A model generated the notes under the pieces. That model ran no database searches and was not told the origin of the DNA. It worked only from the letters and a program-made list of their open reading frames with translations. From Aerococcus viridans (GTDB lineage: Bacteria > Bacillota > Bacilli > Lactobacillales > Aerococcaceae), in assembly GCF_001543285.1 (NCBI RefSeq), contig NZ_CP014164.1, forward strand, positions 1,798,001 through 1,862,000: a stretch of 64,000 nucleotides of DNA. The letters are read 5' to 3'. Shown in pieces: positions 27,628 through 36,471 of this stretch. Each line of letters opens with the position of its first letter. Position 1 is the stretch's first letter. Made by a program: the position numbers and the translations under genes.

Positions 27628-27676
27628 CACAGCATCGCAAATTATTCATCTACAAACTATTTCAGCTTTAAACACA

Positions 27677-27706
27677 AAAAAGCAAGGTGAGAGCCCTGCC
27701 TTTTTA
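27677..27706. terminator. Terminator downstream of fba
   Basis: AGCAAGG-TGAGAG-CCTGCTTTTT type hairpin with A and T runs on the two sides, 145 bases past the fba stop. Confidence 0.5.
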
Positions 27707-27851
27707 CGTCTTTATCGGACTATAATTGTATGAGTAGCTCATTGGGGAGTACCATCTTAAAATCTAGGAGAATGATATGCTACTCTCTGTCTATACTATA
27801 ACTCGAATGTAAGTTCTGGTATATGAATATTGTAAGTTTTTTTGCAAAGAT

Positions 27852-28742
27852 TTAGTTTTTTACAACAGAAGCTTCATAAATAGAATCCACTGCTTCTTTT
27901 AGTTTTGCATCAAAGTCTGCATCACTTTGATTAACAGATAAGTCCTGCGTAAGCGCCCGTGAAAAACTTGCTATAACATTGTCATTTTGACTAAGTATTT
28001 CGTTCGCTTCGTCTCTTTCATAACCACCTGATAAAGCAACAACACGTAAAACTTGTGAATGATCGGCTAATTCTTGATATAAATTAGCTTTCGTTGGGAT
28101 AGTTAATTTCAACATCACATAATCATCAGTAGCTAATGCATCTAAATGGTTTTTAATGGATTGTTTTAAATATTCCTCAATTTGTTCTTTATCTTCAGAA
28201 TGAATATTCACTTCAGGTTCAACGATAGGAACTAAGCCAGCATCAATTATTTCTTGAGCAACTTGAAACTGCTGGGTGACTGCATCATCGATGCCTTTTT
28301 CATTATATGAAAGAATGTTTGAACGCATTTTTGTACCAAACATATTTTGTTCTTTTGCTTGTTTAAGTAAATTATTAAGTCCTGGAATTGGCTTCATTAA
28401 TTGTACGCCATGTTCTTCATCTGCAAGTCCTTGATCTATTTTAATAAACGGAACAATTCCTTTATTGCTTAAATAATCTCCAGCATACTGACCTTCTATC
28501 CTATTATTCATCGTATGTTCAAATAAAATCGCGCCAATAATTTTATCCGGAGTAAAAGATGGAGATGTGATGATTCGTGTACGCATTTTGTGAACAAGAT
28601 CAAACATTTCATCGTCATTTGAATACTGGTCTTCACTGACCCCATAAGCATTCAGAGCTTCTGGTGTACTACCACCGCTTTGATCAAGTGCCGCGATAAA
28701 GCCGTCTTTATTCTTTATAGTATCAAAATGTTCTTGATTCAT
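27852..28742 (-). CDS. fda: Class I (metal-independent) fructose-bisphosphate aldolase
   Basis: A 296-residue aldolase of the bacterial class I type related to staphylococcal Fda[23 protein letters not shown] is the family N-terminal signature and [17 protein letters not shown] the phosphate-binding end. These enzymes use a Schiff-base lysine and need no zinc, unlike the class II aldolase usual in lactic acid bacteria. The start at 28,742 (MNQEHFDTI) has GGAGGGG 9 bases in front and is preferred over 28,793. It lies downstream of gap2 and a small membrane protein on the same strand and is probably read from the CopY-type gap2 promoter, although hairpin repeat R2 stands between. A copper-tolerant glycolytic role is inferred. 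Confidence 0.92.
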   Translation of the reverse strand: MNQEHFDTIKNKDGFIAALDQSGGSTPEALNAYGVSEDQYSNDDEMFDLVHKMRTRIITSPSFTPDKIIGAILFEHTMNNRIEGQYAGDYLSNKGIVPFIKIDQGLADEEHGVQLMKPIPGLNNLLKQAKEQNMFGTKMRSNILSYNEKGIDDAVTQQFQVAQEIIDAGLVPIVEPEVNIHSEDKEQIEEYLKQSIKNHLDALATDDYVMLKLTIPTKANLYQELADHSQVLRVVALSGGYERDEANEILSQNDNVIASFSRALTQDLSVNQSDADFDAKLKEAVDSIYEASVVKN

Positions 28743-28827
28743 TGATAAATTCCCCTCCATAGATTTTCTGAAATTCCCATAGTTATCCTTCACTAATTAG
28801 TTTATTAAAAATTTTCATCCTATACCG

Positions 28828-28874
28828 CCGATTTCATTTTTATTACAAATTTGAGCCTTACAGGCTCAAGGGGT
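28828..28874 (+). repeat. 47-bp hairpin repeat R2 (upstream of fba)
   Basis: Near-copy of R1 with the same TTGAGCC/GGCTCAA hairpin. In the related duplicate at 51.46 kb the flanks attttcatc and ataacaggtc are joined directly, so R2 and about 20 neighbouring bases are an insertion in this copy. Confidence 0.8.
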
Positions 28875-28931
28875 AAACATTCTAAATAACAGGTCTTCTT
28901 TGCCTATTATCGCTGTTATTACATTTTCTGA

Positions 28932-29126
28932 TTATAAAAGTGGCAGGGCTAACGCAATTGCCCCAATAATAATCGCTGTCCAGTTGAGTCCTTTCTGTGG
29001 GGAAAATAGCCCGATGATTCCTAGAACGACTGCAGCTACTCCCATCCATACCGGTTGCCAAAAGAAAGCGATTATCCCTACAAGAATTCCAATCCATCCT
29101 AACCATTGCCCAGTTGTCTTATTCAT
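28932..29126 (-). CDS. Small two-helix membrane protein (copy 1)
   Basis: 64 residues with three short hydrophobic segments (WLGWIGILVGIIAFFW, GVAAVVLGIIGLF, WTAIIIGAIALALPLL), probably 2-3 membrane passes. AGGAGAAGATAAATT is its ribosome-binding site, 31 bases after the gap2 stop. It is conserved between gap2 and fba, and in a second copy at 51.5 kb whose flanks also come from gap and fba. The function is unknown; a copper-linked membrane role is only suggested by position. Confidence 0.75.
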   Translation of the reverse strand: MNKTTGQWLGWIGILVGIIAFFWQPVWMGVAAVVLGIIGLFSPQKGLNWTAIIIGAIALALPLL

Positions 29127-29157
29127 AATTTATCTTCTCCTTATGCATATTTTTTAA

Positions 29158-30162
29158 TTATTTATTTAATCGAGAAACATATTCTGTTAAACGCACCAAA
29201 TTAGAAACAAAACCATGTTCGTTATCGTACCAAGCAACTGTTTTAACCAATTGTCCCCCATTTGCATCTAATACTTCTGTTAACGTTGCATCAAAAACGG
29301 ATCCATGTGTAGTCCCCACGACATCGGAGGAAACAATTTCATCCTCAGTGTACCCATATGAATCATTCGCGGCTGCCTTCATCACTTCGTTAATCTGATC
29401 AACGGTTACCTCTCTATCCAACACCGAGAACAGTTCTACAAAGCCCGCAGTAATGACAGGAACCCGTGTGGTGGTACCCGTAATGATCCCTTTAACCTCT
29501 GGAATGACTTTTCCTAATGCGTTGGCAGCGCCAGTCGTAACAGGAATAACATTTTGAGCACCTGCGCGACTTTTACGTCCCCCGGGAGCATCTTGCATGT
29601 TTTGTGTCGCTGTATAGGCACGCGATCCTGACATCAGGCCTCGTTGAATCCCAAACTCGTCCACTAATATTTTTGTCATTAAGGCTAAACCATTTGTCGT
29701 ACAGGAAGCGGCGGAAATAATTTTGTCACTTGGACTCAAAATTTCTTGGTTGACACCAAAGACAACGACTTTCGTTTCTTCATCTTTAGTTGGTGCTGAA
29801 ATAATTACTTTTTTAGCTCCAGCGTCTATGTGTGCCTGTGCTTTTTCATTAGTTGTGTAGAAGCCTGTACATTCCAAAACGATATCAATGTCCAAATCGG
29901 ACCATGGTAGTTTTTTGGCATCCTTTTCTTCGAATGTTTTAACTTCTTTGCCATCAACCAGAATTGAATCGCCTCTTACCTCGATATCATAAGGGAAAAT
30001 CCCATAGGCAGTATCGTATTTTAAAGAGTAGGCTAAATCCTCATTATTTGTTAAATCATTTACTGCAACAACCTGTAGTTCTGAGTCCCTCAACTCTTTA
30101 ATACGGCGAAATGCTAAGCGTCCAATACGACCAAACCCATTAATTGCTATTTTAGTAGTCAT
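29158..30162 (-). CDS. gap: Glyceraldehyde-3-phosphate dehydrogenase (copy 2)
   Basis: 334 residues, the same enzyme as copy 1 with only a few differences before the C-terminus (for example TKILV for TKVLV), then a distinct last 14 residues. The catalytic cysteine is in SAASCTTNG. It is the first gene of a minus-strand unit gap2-small membrane protein-fba driven by a CopY-type promoter with two operators. Copper inhibition of GAPDH through its active-site thiol is known in staphylococci; making more enzyme on copper exposure would keep glycolysis running (inference). Confidence 0.94.
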   Translation of the reverse strand: MTTKIAINGFGRIGRLAFRRIKELRDSELQVVAVNDLTNNEDLAYSLKYDTAYGIFPYDIEVRGDSILVDGKEVKTFEEKDAKKLPWSDLDIDIVLECTGFYTTNEKAQAHIDAGAKKVIISAPTKDEETKVVVFGVNQEILSPSDKIISAASCTTNGLALMTKILVDEFGIQRGLMSGSRAYTATQNMQDAPGGRKSRAGAQNVIPVTTGAANALGKVIPEVKGIITGTTTRVPVITAGFVELFSVLDREVTVDQINEVMKAAANDSYGYTEDEIVSSDVVGTTHGSVFDATLTEVLDANGGQLVKTVAWYDNEHGFVSNLVRLTEYVSRLNK

Positions 30163-30267
30163 TATATTCCTCCATTTAATTTTTTAATTATGTACTATTT
30201 TTCTTAATGAATATGTGCTGGTTATCCTTAATTAGCAGCCAAAGTTTAACATTAACCCCTCCTCTAC

Positions 30268-30326
30268 GTCTACTCGTGTAAACCATAAGTTGACTTTAGT
30301 TTACATTAGTAAATGATAGCTGTCAA
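30268..30326 (-). promoter_or_regulatory. CopY-type promoter with two operators for gap2-fba
   Basis: Minus strand: TTGACA (30321-30326), 17 bases, TAAACT (30298-30303). Operator 1 ATTTACTAATGTAAAC (30299-30314) covers the -10 and spacer. Operator 2 GTTTACACGAGTAGAC (30268-30283) lies in the leader. Order and spacing are the same as before copY. Confidence 0.87.
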
Positions 30327-30570
30327 GAGTTTTTTTGAAATAGCATTTTTTTATGATCTTACTCTGACAAGTTTTCTAGATTCTTAAAATATCTTATAGA
30401 GGTTATAAAAATGAACAAGCCAATTATAATAATTTCTTCTGATATTGTTATTGATATATATTTTAATTTAACAAGGAACATAAAATCCCTATACAAAAGA
30501 AGGTATCACTAAGTCTTCTCATATACAGGGATTTTTTCTATATTTAATTGATCGCACATTTTTTGGATTA

Positions 30571-31929
30571 TTATTCTTGACCTAGTTCCTCTTCAACAAA
30601 CCATTTATGATTACGAACAACTGCTCCGCCATCTGTTGGTTGGTAATCCACCATATAAACATTCGTAGTTACAGCGTCATCAATTATTGCAGTTGCTCCT
30701 TCCATACCTTCCATATGGTCGGCTTCTAATGTCACTTCTTCTCCAGGTTCAAATGCGCCTTTGGTTGACTCAGAAATGTCTTCGTGGATAACCCAGCGAT
30801 GATTTTCCACTCGTTCTCCACCATTGGTTGGATTGAAAGAAACTTCATAAACCGTCGTAGCAAATACGCCAGAAACAGTTGCTTCGGCACCTTCCATTCC
30901 AGGCATATGATCGCGCTGAAGAATAACAGATTCTCCTACTTCGTACATCGGATTTTCAGCTTCTTCCAAGCCTTCTGTAATTTCTCCCGACTCATCATGC
31001 TTCATATCTCCCATATTATCCATATCTCCCATATTATCCATATCTCTTGTTTTTTTGGACTCACTAATTATCTGGTTCTCATAGCTATCTTCTAATGATG
31101 GTTGATTTTCAAGTGTATAGTTAGCAAATATTAAATCAGCGTTTTTAATATTAAATGCTTCAGTTAAATCGTCTACTGAAAAATTAGTACTTTGAGAAAT
31201 CGCCCAGAGAGTATCTCCCCAAACCACTTCGTAATTTTGAAGTTCTTCTAATGTATCGTATTGGGAAACATCTGCTTGTACTTCTTCTACTGTACGCGCT
31301 CTCCAAAATTGGCTTGAGTCTTGTACTTCTTCCCCTAATTCTTCTTCTACTAGCCATTTATGATTTTCAACAGTATCGCCTGTTTCTGTATCCGTGTACG
31401 TGACCATATAAACAGTGGTGTCTTCTACCGAATCAATAGTTGCGGTCACCCCTTGCATACCGGGCATATGGGAAGCTTCTAGAACGACTTCGTCACCTGC
31501 TTGGTAAGGCTCGTCTTGGGCATTTTCAACTTCCTCGTGTACAACCCATTTGTGATTGGCGACTTCCTCTCCTGTTTTGGTATCGTTATAGGTGATTTCA
31601 TAGGCAATTGAATCAAAGGCACCTACAACCTCACCTGTAGCTCCCATCATTCCTGGCATGTGATCGGTTTGAATCGTTACTTCGCTTCCTTCTGGATAAG
31701 TTGGATTTTCTGCCTCTGCCAATCCTTCTGGAATTTCCCCAGATTCATCATGTTCCATACCTTCGTGGCCTGTTTGAGATTTATCCGTTGTTTCGCTAGC
31801 CACCGTTTTCGAGCCAGTTTGAGCAGCATTATCTGCATCATCAAGTGTATTCGCGCCTACCTTATTCACTAGTGGATAAGAACTTAATAATGCTACAGAT
31901 AAAAGACTACTTATAATTGTTTTTTTCAT
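30571..31929 (-). CDS. Secreted DUF1541 (YdhK-like) protein with four Met/His repeats and a LysM domain
   Basis: 452 residues: a signal peptide (MKKTIISSLLSVALLSSYPL), an acidic linker, two DUF1541 repeats, a LysM domain (about 230-275, YEVVWGDTLWAISQSTNFS), an acidic linker with DNMGDMDNMGDM, and two more DUF1541 repeats. Each repeat has HMPGM or HMEGM followed by strands ending NHKW(F/L/V)V. The four His-Met-x-Gly-Met motifs suggest Cu(I) binding outside the cell; LysM would hold the protein on peptidoglycan. AAGGAGAG precedes the ATG. A CopY-type promoter drives it alone. A copper sponge in the cell wall is the likely role (inference). Confidence 0.85.
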   Translation of the reverse strand: MKKTIISSLLSVALLSSYPLVNKVGANTLDDADNAAQTGSKTVASETTDKSQTGHEGMEHDESGEIPEGLAEAENPTYPEGSEVTIQTDHMPGMMGATGEVVGAFDSIAYEITYNDTKTGEEVANHKWVVHEEVENAQDEPYQAGDEVVLEASHMPGMQGVTATIDSVEDTTVYMVTYTDTETGDTVENHKWLVEEELGEEVQDSSQFWRARTVEEVQADVSQYDTLEELQNYEVVWGDTLWAISQSTNFSVDDLTEAFNIKNADLIFANYTLENQPSLEDSYENQIISESKKTRDMDNMGDMDNMGDMKHDESGEITEGLEEAENPMYEVGESVILQRDHMPGMEGAEATVSGVFATTVYEVSFNPTNGGERVENHRWVIHEDISESTKGAFEPGEEVTLEADHMEGMEGATAIIDDAVTTNVYMVDYQPTDGGAVVRNHKWFVEEELGQE

Positions 31930-31961
31930 ACGATTTCTCTCCTTTTGGTAATACTACCTTT

Positions 31962-32022
31962 GTTTACGAATGTAATTGAATGAACTTACATGTAGTTTAT
32001 AATTACCCCTTATCATTGTCAA
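31962..32022 (-). promoter_or_regulatory. CopY-type promoter with two operators for the DUF1541/LysM gene
   Basis: Minus strand: TTGACA (32017-32022), 17 bases, TAAACT (31994-31999). Operator 1 contains TACATGTA (31987-31994), just after the -10; operator 2 ATTACATTCGTAAAC is at 31962-31976. The spacer itself is not operator-like here, unlike the copY and gap2 promoters. Confidence 0.82.
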
Positions 32023-32377
32023 GCACTTTGATTTTTATCAATTACAAATGAAGACTTATCACTGTTTTTATTATCTCATCAATATTTAAAAAGCGATACC
32101 ATAATAAACACGTAGATTAATTTAGAAACCAAAGACAACAAATTATCCCTTAGATCACCTATAAATCCCTTATTAATGCCCACTAATTTTAATTGTTTTT
32201 AAAGTACTTCTTTTACAAGTTCAGTCAAGCCCATGTGGAATGTCAACACATTATTGAACAGAAAATATAAAGTGTAAAAGATAATTAAGTTCACGTTCTT
32301 TTTGCCTCTCTCAACCGAATGGCGGAAGCCTTTCGTTCAATCGATCGGCTAATTAATGTAACAGTCTGTGTCCACGA

Positions 32378-33262
32378 CTACAAGGGCAAGACCACCCTTT
32401 CCGTCCTGGCCTCATACTGTTTTGACTCAGTGGCCGACCGATAGACGAATGACTTATCTCTTCCATTTTCAGACTGTTCTTCTTCCCAAGTTTTACGATA
32501 GTCTATGGGAGATTCGTAGTTTAGTGCGCCATGCGGACGGAAATTATTCCACCAATGGACGTAGTCCATAAGTTGGACCTGCAGTTCATAGAGTGTATCG
32601 AATCGATTGTCGTAGACAAATTCAAACTTAAACGATTTATATGTCGATTCCGCTACGGCATTGTCATACGGATTTCCTTTTCTACTTAACGAGCGTTCAA
32701 TGTCAAAGGTATCCAATAATTCATCGATCGTATGGTTATCAAATTCTTTTCCTCGATCGGTATGAAAAGTGTTCACCATATGTAGATCGCCCTTAACTGT
32801 CGCCAGGGCCTGCATGACTAAGTCAGCGGTCTTATGCGGTCCAGCGGAATAACCAATGATTTCACGATTAAATAAATCAAGGATAAAACATACATAAAAC
32901 CACTTAGTAGCTACTTTGACGTAAGTCAAATCCGTGACGATCACTTTCATCGGCTCTTCTTGTGAGAACTCACGGTTCAGGATGTTTTCGATTCTAGCTT
33001 GATTAACACCGGTTCTCTGGGGTTTGTAAGACGGCCGGTTATATTTTGAGACGAGATGGAATTTTTTCATTATACGACCGATACGACGGCGAGAGACAGT
33101 AAAACCTCTCTTTTCAAGTACAGGTTTCAATTTCCGCGTGCCGAACGCATTATTACTTCTTGCGAATTCTTCAATGATTGCTTGTTCGAGTTCTGATTCA
33201 CTTTCTTTCTTTTTGGCTTCATAATAATAAGATCCTCTGTTAATTTTGAGGGCACGGCACAT
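32378..33262 (-). CDS. IS3-family transposase OrfB (copy 1)
   Basis: A 294-residue catalytic subunit with an rve-type DDE core: VIVTDLTYVKV, NTFHTDRGKEFDN and NPYDNAVAEST with the Glu. An upstream in-frame extension without ATG (VEVIKANKHKYSISA) implies expression as an OrfAB fusion by frameshifting. Confidence 0.92.
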   Translation of the reverse strand: MCRALKINRGSYYYEAKKKESESELEQAIIEEFARSNNAFGTRKLKPVLEKRGFTVSRRRIGRIMKKFHLVSKYNRPSYKPQRTGVNQARIENILNREFSQEEPMKVIVTDLTYVKVATKWFYVCFILDLFNREIIGYSAGPHKTADLVMQALATVKGDLHMVNTFHTDRGKEFDNHTIDELLDTFDIERSLSRKGNPYDNAVAESTYKSFKFEFVYDNRFDTLYELQVQLMDYVHWWNNFRPHGALNYESPIDYRKTWEEEQSENGRDKSFVYRSATESKQYEARTERVVLPL

Positions 33263-33297
33263 CGCTGATATAGAATACTTATGTTTGTTTGCTTTGA

Positions 33298-33591
<294 letters not shown>

Positions 33592-33665
33592 GATAGATTC
33601 CTCCAGTGTGTTTCTTTTAGTATACACACCTTATCTTTTCTGTCCAACTCAGTGTAACCTATCCA

Positions 33666-34633
33666 CTAAACGCCCAGACAAGGATAAAGTTTACAAAGAT
33701 GCTTTACTAGAACTAAGAGAGAAAAATAAGGATTATGGGTATAAAAGACTGACTCCCGAGTTAAAAAAATTAGGTTATCATATAAATCGGAAGAAAGTAT
33801 TACGCTTAATGCGTGAATTAGGCATTCTTGTAACTGCCTTCTCACACAAAAGCAGAAAGTATAAGTCTTATAAGGGAACTGTAGGGAAAGTAGCATCAAA
33901 TCGTTTAAAACGACGTTTTAACACATCAGTTCCACATCAAAAAATTACGACTGATACAACTGAATTCAAATACTATTATATAGACCAGTTAGGCAACACT
34001 CAGACAGGCAGACTTTATTTAGATCCTTATATGGATTTATTCAATAGCGAAATCATCAGTTTTCAAATAACAAAACGGCCTAACGGTGAAAGTATGATGG
34101 AAGCTTTGAAGGCAGCTATAGAACGTACAGATGATTGCATATTCAGAAGAACTTTTCATTCAGACCAAGGCTGGGCTTATCAAATGAAACGGTATTCAAA
34201 AACTTTAAAAGATAATGGTATCTTCCAAAGTATGTCTAGAAAAGAGAATTGTTATGACAATTCCCCAATGGAAAATTTCTTTAGTATACTCAAACAAGAA
34301 ATGTATTATGGTCAAACTTATCATAGTTTTGAAGAATTGGCTGAATCAATTACCAAATATATCAACTATTATAATGAAGAACGAATTAAAGAGAAACTAG
34401 GATGGCTAAGCCCCGTCCAGTATCGCAGCCAATATACTAATTCCATTGTCTTTTCATAGTTTCACATAAAGTTTCAATCTATCAAGAGTCGCTCCGCTAC
34501 TACTCTTGACAGATTGAAATTTATGAGAAGTATTGTCGACAAAAGGAATTAAGCCAAATTGCATGTATTAAAAAAGAGCTGACCAATCGGTCAACTCTCA
34601 TAAAATTTAGTCTAACTTTTTGGGTCCACTATA
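33666..34633 (+). pseudogene. IS150-like (IS3 family) element, 5'-truncated
   Basis: The orfB frame from 33,666 to 34,459 (RPDKDKVYKDALLELREKNKDYGYKRLT ... YRSQYTNSIVFS) has lost its first 30-40 residues and all of orfA to the IS3 insertion. The right end GTCTAACTTTTTGGGTCCACTATA is kept. This copy has seven A where the copy at 46.3 kb has six, so its frame is intact there. An apparent start inside the IS3 copy is an artefact. Confidence 0.85.
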
Positions 34634-34672
34634 AACCTCAGATACGTTTTTTTTACCGCTAATTCGCCAAAC

Positions 34673-34690
34673 GGTTCTGTTGCAAAGTTT
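34673..34690. mobile_element. Solo IS6-family (IS1216/IS257-type) terminal repeat
   Basis: GGTTCTGTTGCAAAGTTT is the well-known terminal repeat of IS1216/IS257-type elements. No transposase is next to it. Confidence 0.75.
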
Positions 34691-34723
34691 TAAATAAAGA
34701 ATAAAATCCCTTACGGTATCTAT

Positions 34724-34801
34724 GATACGCCCGTACTGGCCCGTTCAGATATCGGGATTGCGATGGGTGCCTTTGGTGTCGCTTCGATGTGGGAAGCTGC
34801 C
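34724..34801 (+). pseudogene. cadA-type P-type ATPase relic
   Basis: 26 codons read DTPVLARSDIGIAMGAFGVAS, the hinge after GDGVNDAP in Cd/Zn ATPases (normally DAPVLARADIGIAMG). It is only a scrap, but shows that a cadmium ATPase gene once stood beside the ArsR/CDF genes. Confidence 0.7.
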
Positions 34802-34844
34802 TTTTTTGATTCTAAAATAGTCCTTTTTTCAATATATAAATACT

Positions 34845-35753
34845 TTAACTGCCATAAGCATACCCTTTTTCCAGTTCGTCTTTACTTGTAGTTATTTCTA
34901 TTGTGATATGATCCTTTACACCCGATGTATGGGCAAGCTCTGCAATTTCTTCTTTGATTTCCCTAGTCTTGTTTATATCGGAAGAGTCTATAAGAACCGT
35001 AACGATAAGGGCATTTTCTTCTCCGTCCAGTGACCAAATGTGAAAATGAGAGAGGTCCTTTACAGCAGGAATATTGTTAATGGAGTTCGCCAGGTTCTCT
35101 ACGTTTACATTTTCCGGCGAACCGTTCAATAAAATTTTCATTGTACTGAAAAATTCAGGTACAGTTTTATAGAGGATATAGAGTGCTATCAAAATCGATA
35201 AGATTGGATCCAGACGATATGCCTCGGTAAAGTTCATTAGAATACTCACAATCAAGACTCCAATCCACCCTAATACGTCTTCCAGCATATGGAGGTTCAA
35301 CATACCCTCATTTTTGGATGTGCCTTTGCTTAAAATCCAAGCAGCATATCCATTCAATGCAATAGCTACGAGAGAAAGCCAGAACATGCCACTATAATTT
35401 ACGGGTTGTGGGTCAAGCAAACGTGGCACACTACGATAGATCATAAAGAACGAGCCACTAATTAGCACAACGCCAGTTATCAGCGCGCCCAGTAAAGAAA
35501 ATCGGTTATAGCCAAAGGTGAACCGTTCATCTTGTTTTTTCTCTGAATAACCTTGAAAAAACCAAGCGAATCCAATTGAAATAGAGTCCCCTAAATCATG
35601 AACGGCGTCAGACATAATGGACACACTATTGAAAAGAAACCCAAAGAAAAATTCACTTATGGAGAAAATAAAGTTGGTGAAAAAAGCAATTTTAATATTT
35701 TTTTTCGATTGATCCTGATGCGAGTGATTATGATTTTTATCTGATTTTGACAT
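34845..35753 (-). CDS. czcD: CDF-family zinc/cadmium exporter (CzcD-like)
   Basis: A 302-residue cation diffusion facilitator with six membrane segments, His-rich N-terminus (KNHNHSHQDQ), and metal sites seen as SDAVHDLGDS in helix 2 and HMLEDVLGW in helix 5. A C-terminal ferredoxin-like domain carries HFHIWSLDGEENA. Exports Zn/Cd/Co in exchange for protons. The start at 35,753 follows GGAGG. It lies 38 bases after the ArsR gene in one unit. The HDLGD variant of the HDxxD site is fully conserved. Confidence 0.9.
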   Translation of the reverse strand: MSKSDKNHNHSHQDQSKKNIKIAFFTNFIFSISEFFFGFLFNSVSIMSDAVHDLGDSISIGFAWFFQGYSEKKQDERFTFGYNRFSLLGALITGVVLISGSFFMIYRSVPRLLDPQPVNYSGMFWLSLVAIALNGYAAWILSKGTSKNEGMLNLHMLEDVLGWIGVLIVSILMNFTEAYRLDPILSILIALYILYKTVPEFFSTMKILLNGSPENVNVENLANSINNIPAVKDLSHFHIWSLDGEENALIVTVLIDSSDINKTREIKEEIAELAHTSGVKDHITIEITTSKDELEKGYAYGS

Positions 35754-35791
35754 TTTAAAAACCTCCATTTAGTTTTATACCTTATTAGCTT

Positions 35792-36106
35792 TTATTGTTC
35801 TTGTTCATTGATATGAGTTAAGACTTGTTCGAGAATACTGAAAACATGAAGATCATCAAGACTGTAAACCATGCTTTTCCCTTCTCTTCTTGCCTTCACT
35901 AAACGTGAATCTTTCAATATTTTTAGTTGGTGTGAAATCGCGGACTGTTCCTTATCCAATGCAAGCACAATGTTTCCAACACTGAGCTCTTCTTTCTGTA
36001 AAAGAAAGAGAATTGACAAGCGTGTAGGGTCACTAATCACTTTGAATACTTTGCTTATTGATTGGATCTTCTCTTTATTGATTGGCGAAGTTGTTGATGT
36101 ATCCAT
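35792..36106 (-). CDS. czrA: ArsR/SmtB-family zinc sensor repressor (CzrA-like)
   Basis: A 104-residue winged helix protein (SDPTRLSILFLLQKEELSVGNI ... KEQSAISHQLKILKDSRLV). The last helix shows Asp-x-His-x10-His-x2-Glu (DDLHVFSILEQVLTHINE), the pattern of the alpha-5 zinc site of CzrA/SmtB. No N-terminal CadC-type cysteines, so zinc or cobalt rather than cadmium/lead is the likely signal. It is divergent from the P1B-4 ATPase and cotranscribed with the CDF exporter. Confidence 0.88.
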   Translation of the reverse strand: MDTSTTSPINKEKIQSISKVFKVISDPTRLSILFLLQKEELSVGNIVLALDKEQSAISHQLKILKDSRLVKARREGKSMVYSLDDLHVFSILEQVLTHINEQEQ

Positions 36107-36247
36107 ATGCTCTTATTCCTCTCACATGATTTTCCATTCATATATATAATACCACATGAGTAAAACGATGCTAGTTTTTTGTTTATAGACAAAATTAAGA
36201 CTTTTGTATCAGCAATAGTAGTCCATTTGAATAAGAAGCATCTTGTC

Positions 36248-36321
36248 TTGACAAAACTCATACAGTGAGTTAATATGATTCTGTAAACACATGAATGTAA
36301 ATTCATATATTTACAGAATCA
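36248..36321 (+). promoter_or_regulatory. P1B-4 ATPase promoter with a large nested palindrome (ArsR operator)
   Basis: TTGACA (36248-36253), 17-base spacer, TAATAT (36271-36276). From 36,276 a 46-base palindrome begins: TGATTCTGTAAA on the left and its exact complement on the right, with ATGAATgtaaATTCAT in the centre. The inner part fits ArsR/CzrA-type sites. It covers the -10 and start point. Confidence 0.8.
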
Positions 36322-36471
36322 TTCCGATTTACAAATAAAAGGAGATGGAGACTAGATAAGCCCAAACCATATGAATCCTTGCCTTACTTAAGCAAACAAA
36401 CGAGCTCAGAATTTGCAAGGCACAAAAAAAGTCAACAAAAATCAAAGAAATTTAATAGAAAGGTGATAGAA

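Noticed and set aside
28743..28860. A separate CopY promoter for fba
   Set aside because: No TTGACA/TAAACT pair or cop box is found here; fba is more likely read from the gap2 promoter.
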